Below the pieces are notes generated by a model that worked only from the letters and a program-made list of their open reading frames with translations, did no database searches and was not told the origin of the DNA. A stretch of 64,000 nucleotides of DNA from JBGUVL01 sp964370395 (GTDB taxonomy: Bacteria > Bacillota_I > Bacilli_A > Erysipelotrichales > Erysipelotrichaceae), in contig CAYJIZ010000013.1 of NCBI GenBank assembly GCA_964370395.1, positions 1 through 64,000 on the forward strand. Direction: 5' to 3'. Below are positions 61,481 through 64,000 of the stretch, in pieces (position 1 is the stretch's first letter; each line of letters starts with the position of its first letter). Position numbers and translations under genes: made by a program.

Positions 61481-62407
61481 ATGAGTATTATATTAGCGAT
61501 GCAAGGTGCCATAAGCCAAGGGATCCTTTGGGGAATTATGGCGCTTGGAGTTTACATAACATTTCGTCTTCTTGATTTTGCGGATTTAACTGTTGATGGA
61601 AGTTTCGCAACAGGTGGAGCGGTATGTGCAGTTTTAGTAAGTGCAGGATGGGACCCTTTCCTATCAATATTAATTGCTATGTTAGCAGGTGCAGCAGCAG
61701 GGTTTATTACTGCGATTTTGCATACGAAATGTGAGATCCCTGCCATACTAGCGGGAATCTTAACCCAGATTGGGTTGTATTCGATCAACTTACGTATTAT
61801 GGGAAGATCGAACACACCTTTATTACAATTTGATACAATCTTCTCTAAGCTAAGTGATGTACTTAACATTCCTTCGGCTTGGGTCAGTATGATTGTTGGA
61901 ATTATTATTGCGATTATTACGATTGCAGTATTGTATTGGTTTTTTGGAACAGAAATCGGTTCTGCCGTACGTGCCACAGGAAACAACGAAAGAATGGTAC
62001 GTGCATTAGGAGAAAATACGAATACAACAAAAATTATCGGGCTTATGCTTAGTAATGGATTAATTGCGATTGCGGGAGCACTTGTTACCCAATCCCAAGG
62101 ATATGCAGATGTAAAGATGGGAATTGGAGCAATTGTAATCGGATTGGCTTCTATCGTAATTGGAGAAGTCATCTTCGGTAAGAAAGCAGGCTTTGCCATT
62201 CGTTTAACATCGATTGTTGTTGGTTCGATCGTGTATCGTATTATTGTAGCAATCGTGTTACAACTAGGTATGAATACCGATGACTTAAAATTATTAACAG
62301 CCGTACTTGTGGCAGTTGCATTAACGATACCAGTCATTATGAATAAGCAAAAACAAGTGGCAATGTATCGAAAATTAACAGGAAAGGAGATGGATGAAAA
62401 TGCTTAA
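61481..62407 (+). CDS. ABC importer permease (TrpY-like)
   Basis: The 308-aa polytopic protein is of the branched-chain/ribose permease superfamily (BPD_transp_2). It has about eight to nine hydrophobic segments with LLDFADLTVDGSFATGGAVCA, GSAVRATGNNERMVRALGEN and GLMLSNGLIAIAGALVTQSQGYADV. It likely forms a homodimeric channel. It overlaps the ATPase gene by 14 bases. Confidence 0.9.
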   Translation: MSIILAMQGAISQGILWGIMALGVYITFRLLDFADLTVDGSFATGGAVCAVLVSAGWDPFLSILIAMLAGAAAGFITAILHTKCEIPAILAGILTQIGLYSINLRIMGRSNTPLLQFDTIFSKLSDVLNIPSAWVSMIVGIIIAIITIAVLYWFFGTEIGSAVRATGNNERMVRALGENTNTTKIIGLMLSNGLIAIAGALVTQSQGYADVKMGIGAIVIGLASIVIGEVIFGKKAGFAIRLTSIVVGSIVYRIIVAIVLQLGMNTDDLKLLTAVLVAVALTIPVIMNKQKQVAMYRKLTGKEMDENA

Positions 62408-63194
62408 GATTAAGCAAGTATCAAAAACCTTCAATCCTTCTACTGTCAATGAGAAAAAAGCACTAAATCATATTAACTTAGAACTTCAAGATGGTGACTT
62501 TGTTACGATCATTGGAGGAAATGGTGCAGGAAAAAGTACGATGTTGAATATGATTGCTGGAGTTTATCCAATTGATTGTGGCTACATCTTCTTAGATGAC
62601 AAAAACATTTCTCTTTACAAAGAATACCAACGTGCCAAATTAATTGGGCGTGTATTCCAAGATCCGATGATGGGAACAGCAGCGGATATGGAAATCCAAG
62701 AAAATTTAGCAATGGCGAATCGTCGAGGACGAAACAGAACGCTTCGTTGGGGAATCAACAAAGAAGAAAAGAAAGTGTTTTATGATGAATTAAAACGTTT
62801 GGGACTTGGATTAGAAGATCGTTTAACAAGCAAAGTCGGCTTGTTGTCAGGTGGACAAAGACAAGCACTAACATTACTAATGGCGACACTACAAAAGCCA
62901 AAATTGTTATTGCTAGATGAACATACAGCGGCACTTGATCCAAGAACAGCGAAAAAAGTATTGGATTTAACAGAAGAAATCGTAAGCGAACAAAACTTAA
63001 CCGCAATGATGGTTACACATAACATGCAAGATGCAATCGATATTGGAAATCGTTTGATTATGATGCATGAAGGAAAAATCATCTATGATGTAAAAGGGGA
63101 AGCGAAAAAGAAATTAAAAGTCGAAGACTTGTTGAAGAAATTTGAAGAAGCAAGTGGCGATAAATTCGCAAACGATCGAATGATGTTAGGATAA
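62394..63194 (+). CDS. ABC importer ATP-binding protein (TrpZ-like)
   Basis: The 266-aa ATPase has Walker A (GGNGAGKSTMLN), a Q-loop (GRVFQDPMMGTA), signature LLSGGQRQALTLLMATL, Walker B (LLLLDEHTAALDP) and the switch His in VTHNMQDA. The D-E-H variant of Walker B (DEHTAALD) is characteristic of the TrpZ/YnjD-like importer group. The operon ends at a strong terminator. Confidence 0.92.
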   Translation: MKMLKIKQVSKTFNPSTVNEKKALNHINLELQDGDFVTIIGGNGAGKSTMLNMIAGVYPIDCGYIFLDDKNISLYKEYQRAKLIGRVFQDPMMGTAADMEIQENLAMANRRGRNRTLRWGINKEEKKVFYDELKRLGLGLEDRLTSKVGLLSGGQRQALTLLMATLQKPKLLLLDEHTAALDPRTAKKVLDLTEEIVSEQNLTAMMVTHNMQDAIDIGNRLIMMHEGKIIYDVKGEAKKKLKVEDLLKKFEEASGDKFANDRMMLG

Positions 63195-63219
63195 GCATAT
63201 GGAAACATATGCTTTTTTA
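63193..63219 (+). terminator. Terminator of the ABC importer operon
   Basis: AAGCATATG and CATATGCTT with loop GAAA are followed by T6. Confidence 0.85.
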
Positions 63220-63263
63220 TATTGTATAAATGACTTAAAATGACTTAAGTTGACCGAAAAAGA

Positions 63264-63292
63264 TTGACATGTTTTTTTCTCTGTTATATAGT
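63264..63292 (+). promoter_or_regulatory. nanE promoter
   Basis: TTGACA at 63264-63269 and TATAGT at 63287-63292 are 17 bases apart, near consensus. Confidence 0.75.
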
Positions 63293-63329
63293 AAAAGTGC
63301 AAAGATAGCGTTTTGGCTAGGAGGAAACT

Positions 63330-64000
63330 ATGAAAACAACAGATGCAAGAAAAAGAGCAATTTTAGAAAGTTTTAAAGATGGGTTAATCGTATCTTGTCA
63401 GGTACAAAAAGACGATCCGATTTATACGGATGACATTGTCGTAAAAATGGCAGAAGCAGCAAAATGGGCAGGTGCTGTTGGGATTCGTGCTAACTCACCA
63501 GAACAAATTAAAGCGATTAAAGATAAAGTAGATTTACCGATGATTGGATTATGGAAAATTTGGCACGATGACACTGACGTATTCATCACCCCAACGATAG
63601 AAGCTGCCAAAGCAGTATGGGAAGCAGGAGCTGAAATTATCGCACTTGATTGTACAGCACAAGTAACACATGAAAAAACACAAGCTTGGGACTTGATCAA
63701 AGAAGTGAAAAAAGAAATTCCAGAAGCAATTATATTTGCGGATGTTTCAACTTACGAAGAAGCAAAACGTGCGATTGATAATGGAGCGGACATTGTTGCT
63801 CCTACACTATATGGATACACAAAAGATACAGCACACATTGAAGGAGCAGACTATCGTGAATTCGCGAAAATGTGCCGTGACTTTAAGGATGAGGCTTACG
63901 TAATGATGGAAGGGCACTTGTATACACCAGAAGATGCAATGAAATGTATTTATTTAGGAGCACACAGTGTTGTGGTAGGAAGTGCTATCACTCGTCCACA
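63330..64000 (+). CDS. nanE: N-acetylmannosamine-6-phosphate 2-epimerase, 3' end outside window
   Basis: The first about 223 residues of a NanE-type TIM barrel are present: GLIVSCQVQKDDPIYTDDIVVKMAEAAKWAGAVGIRAN, LPMIGLWK, ITPTIEAAKAVWEAGAEIIALDCT, FADVSTYEEAKRAIDNGADIVAPTLYGYT and GAHSVVVGSAITRP. It interconverts ManNAc-6-P and GlcNAc-6-P in sialic acid use. ATG follows CTAGGAGGAAACT. No other nan genes are visible before the window ends. Confidence 0.93.
   Translation, partial: MKTTDARKRAILESFKDGLIVSCQVQKDDPIYTDDIVVKMAEAAKWAGAVGIRANSPEQIKAIKDKVDLPMIGLWKIWHDDTDVFITPTIEAAKAVWEAGAEIIALDCTAQVTHEKTQAWDLIKEVKKEIPEAIIFADVSTYEEAKRAIDNGADIVAPTLYGYTKDTAHIEGADYREFAKMCRDFKDEAYVMMEGHLYTPEDAMKCIYLGAHSVVVGSAITRP

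Noticed and set aside
61552..62337. 261-aa minus-strand ORF opposite the ABC permease
   Set aside because: It is the mirror of a well-supported permease gene; composition is that of an antisense shadow and no ribosome site is evident.
1..64000. CRISPR arrays, rRNA and tRNA genes
   Set aside because: No regularly spaced direct repeats, no rRNA sequence and no cloverleaf with conserved T-loop were noticed on reading both strands; a tRNA scan would be needed to be certain.

Overview
The window is a replication-origin segment of an AT-rich Firmicutes chromosome. Its backbone is rpmH-rnpA-yidC-jag on the minus strand, then oriC, then dnaA-dnaN-S4-recF-gyrB-gyrA-serS-SRP RNA-tadA-dnaX-ybaB-recR on the plus strand. 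Codon choice, spoVT, a single-subunit YidC with a lipobox, and the many compact accessory proteins point to the Erysipelotrichia. That assignment is an inference from gene content and protein style; no 16S gene is present to settle it.

Layout. (1) 1-3040 is an accessory edge: a 5'-truncated large serine recombinase, the C-terminal remnant of an XRE regulator next to it, an unknown 105-aa protein, a 100-N assembly gap, and a duplicated promoter-hairpin-terminator small RNA. One RNA copy converges on a 27-aa hydrophobic peptide gene and looks like a type I toxin-antitoxin locus. (2) 3041-16260 carries two paralogous two-gene ABC exporters (the second with its own TetR), an AIM24-like protein, an ECF sigma/anti-sigma pair with an ECF-type autoregulatory promoter, a MerR regulator with a 19-bp-spacer promoter, CarD, a diguanylate cyclase, a Nudix fusion protein, an SDR, DivIC and an M50 protease. 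(3) 16330-27522 (minus) is a conserved cluster: rqcP, spoVT, a GHL10 protein, mfd, small enzymes, pth, jag, yidC, rnpA, rpmH. It retains the Bacillus order pth-mfd-spoVT-rqcP-divIC, but here that block sits directly beside jag. (4) 27523-43190 holds oriC (many DnaA boxes), the replication operon, a serine T-box ahead of serS, a distal pair of perfect DnaA boxes, two perfect parS sites and the SRP RNA. (5) 43190-50110 is housekeeping and redox: a 23-aa peptide behind a palindromic promoter, DUF1294, CYTH, NAD kinase, HxlR plus an RclA-like flavoprotein, RodA, GNAT, and a degenerate PTS EIIC-EIIB-like membrane protein. (6) 50210-58595 is a phosphate module: PhoP/PhoR-like pair, pstSCAB, phoU and a second two-component system. 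(7) 58788-64000 has an RDD-PHP fusion protein, a TrpXYZ-like ABC importer and the start of nanE.

How it works together. DnaA, DnaN, RecF, gyrase, DnaX and RecR form the replication and repair core at the origin, and the parS sites mark the origin for segregation, although parA and parB are not in the window. Phosphate is sensed and imported by the phoPR-pst-phoU block, which has a Pho-box-like direct repeat ahead of pstS. The least explained elements are the duplicated sRNA/peptide locus, the EIIC-EIIB-like protein without its phospho-cysteine, the RDD-PHP protein with most metal ligands replaced, and the 23-aa peptide with an 11-bp perfect inverted repeat over its promoter.
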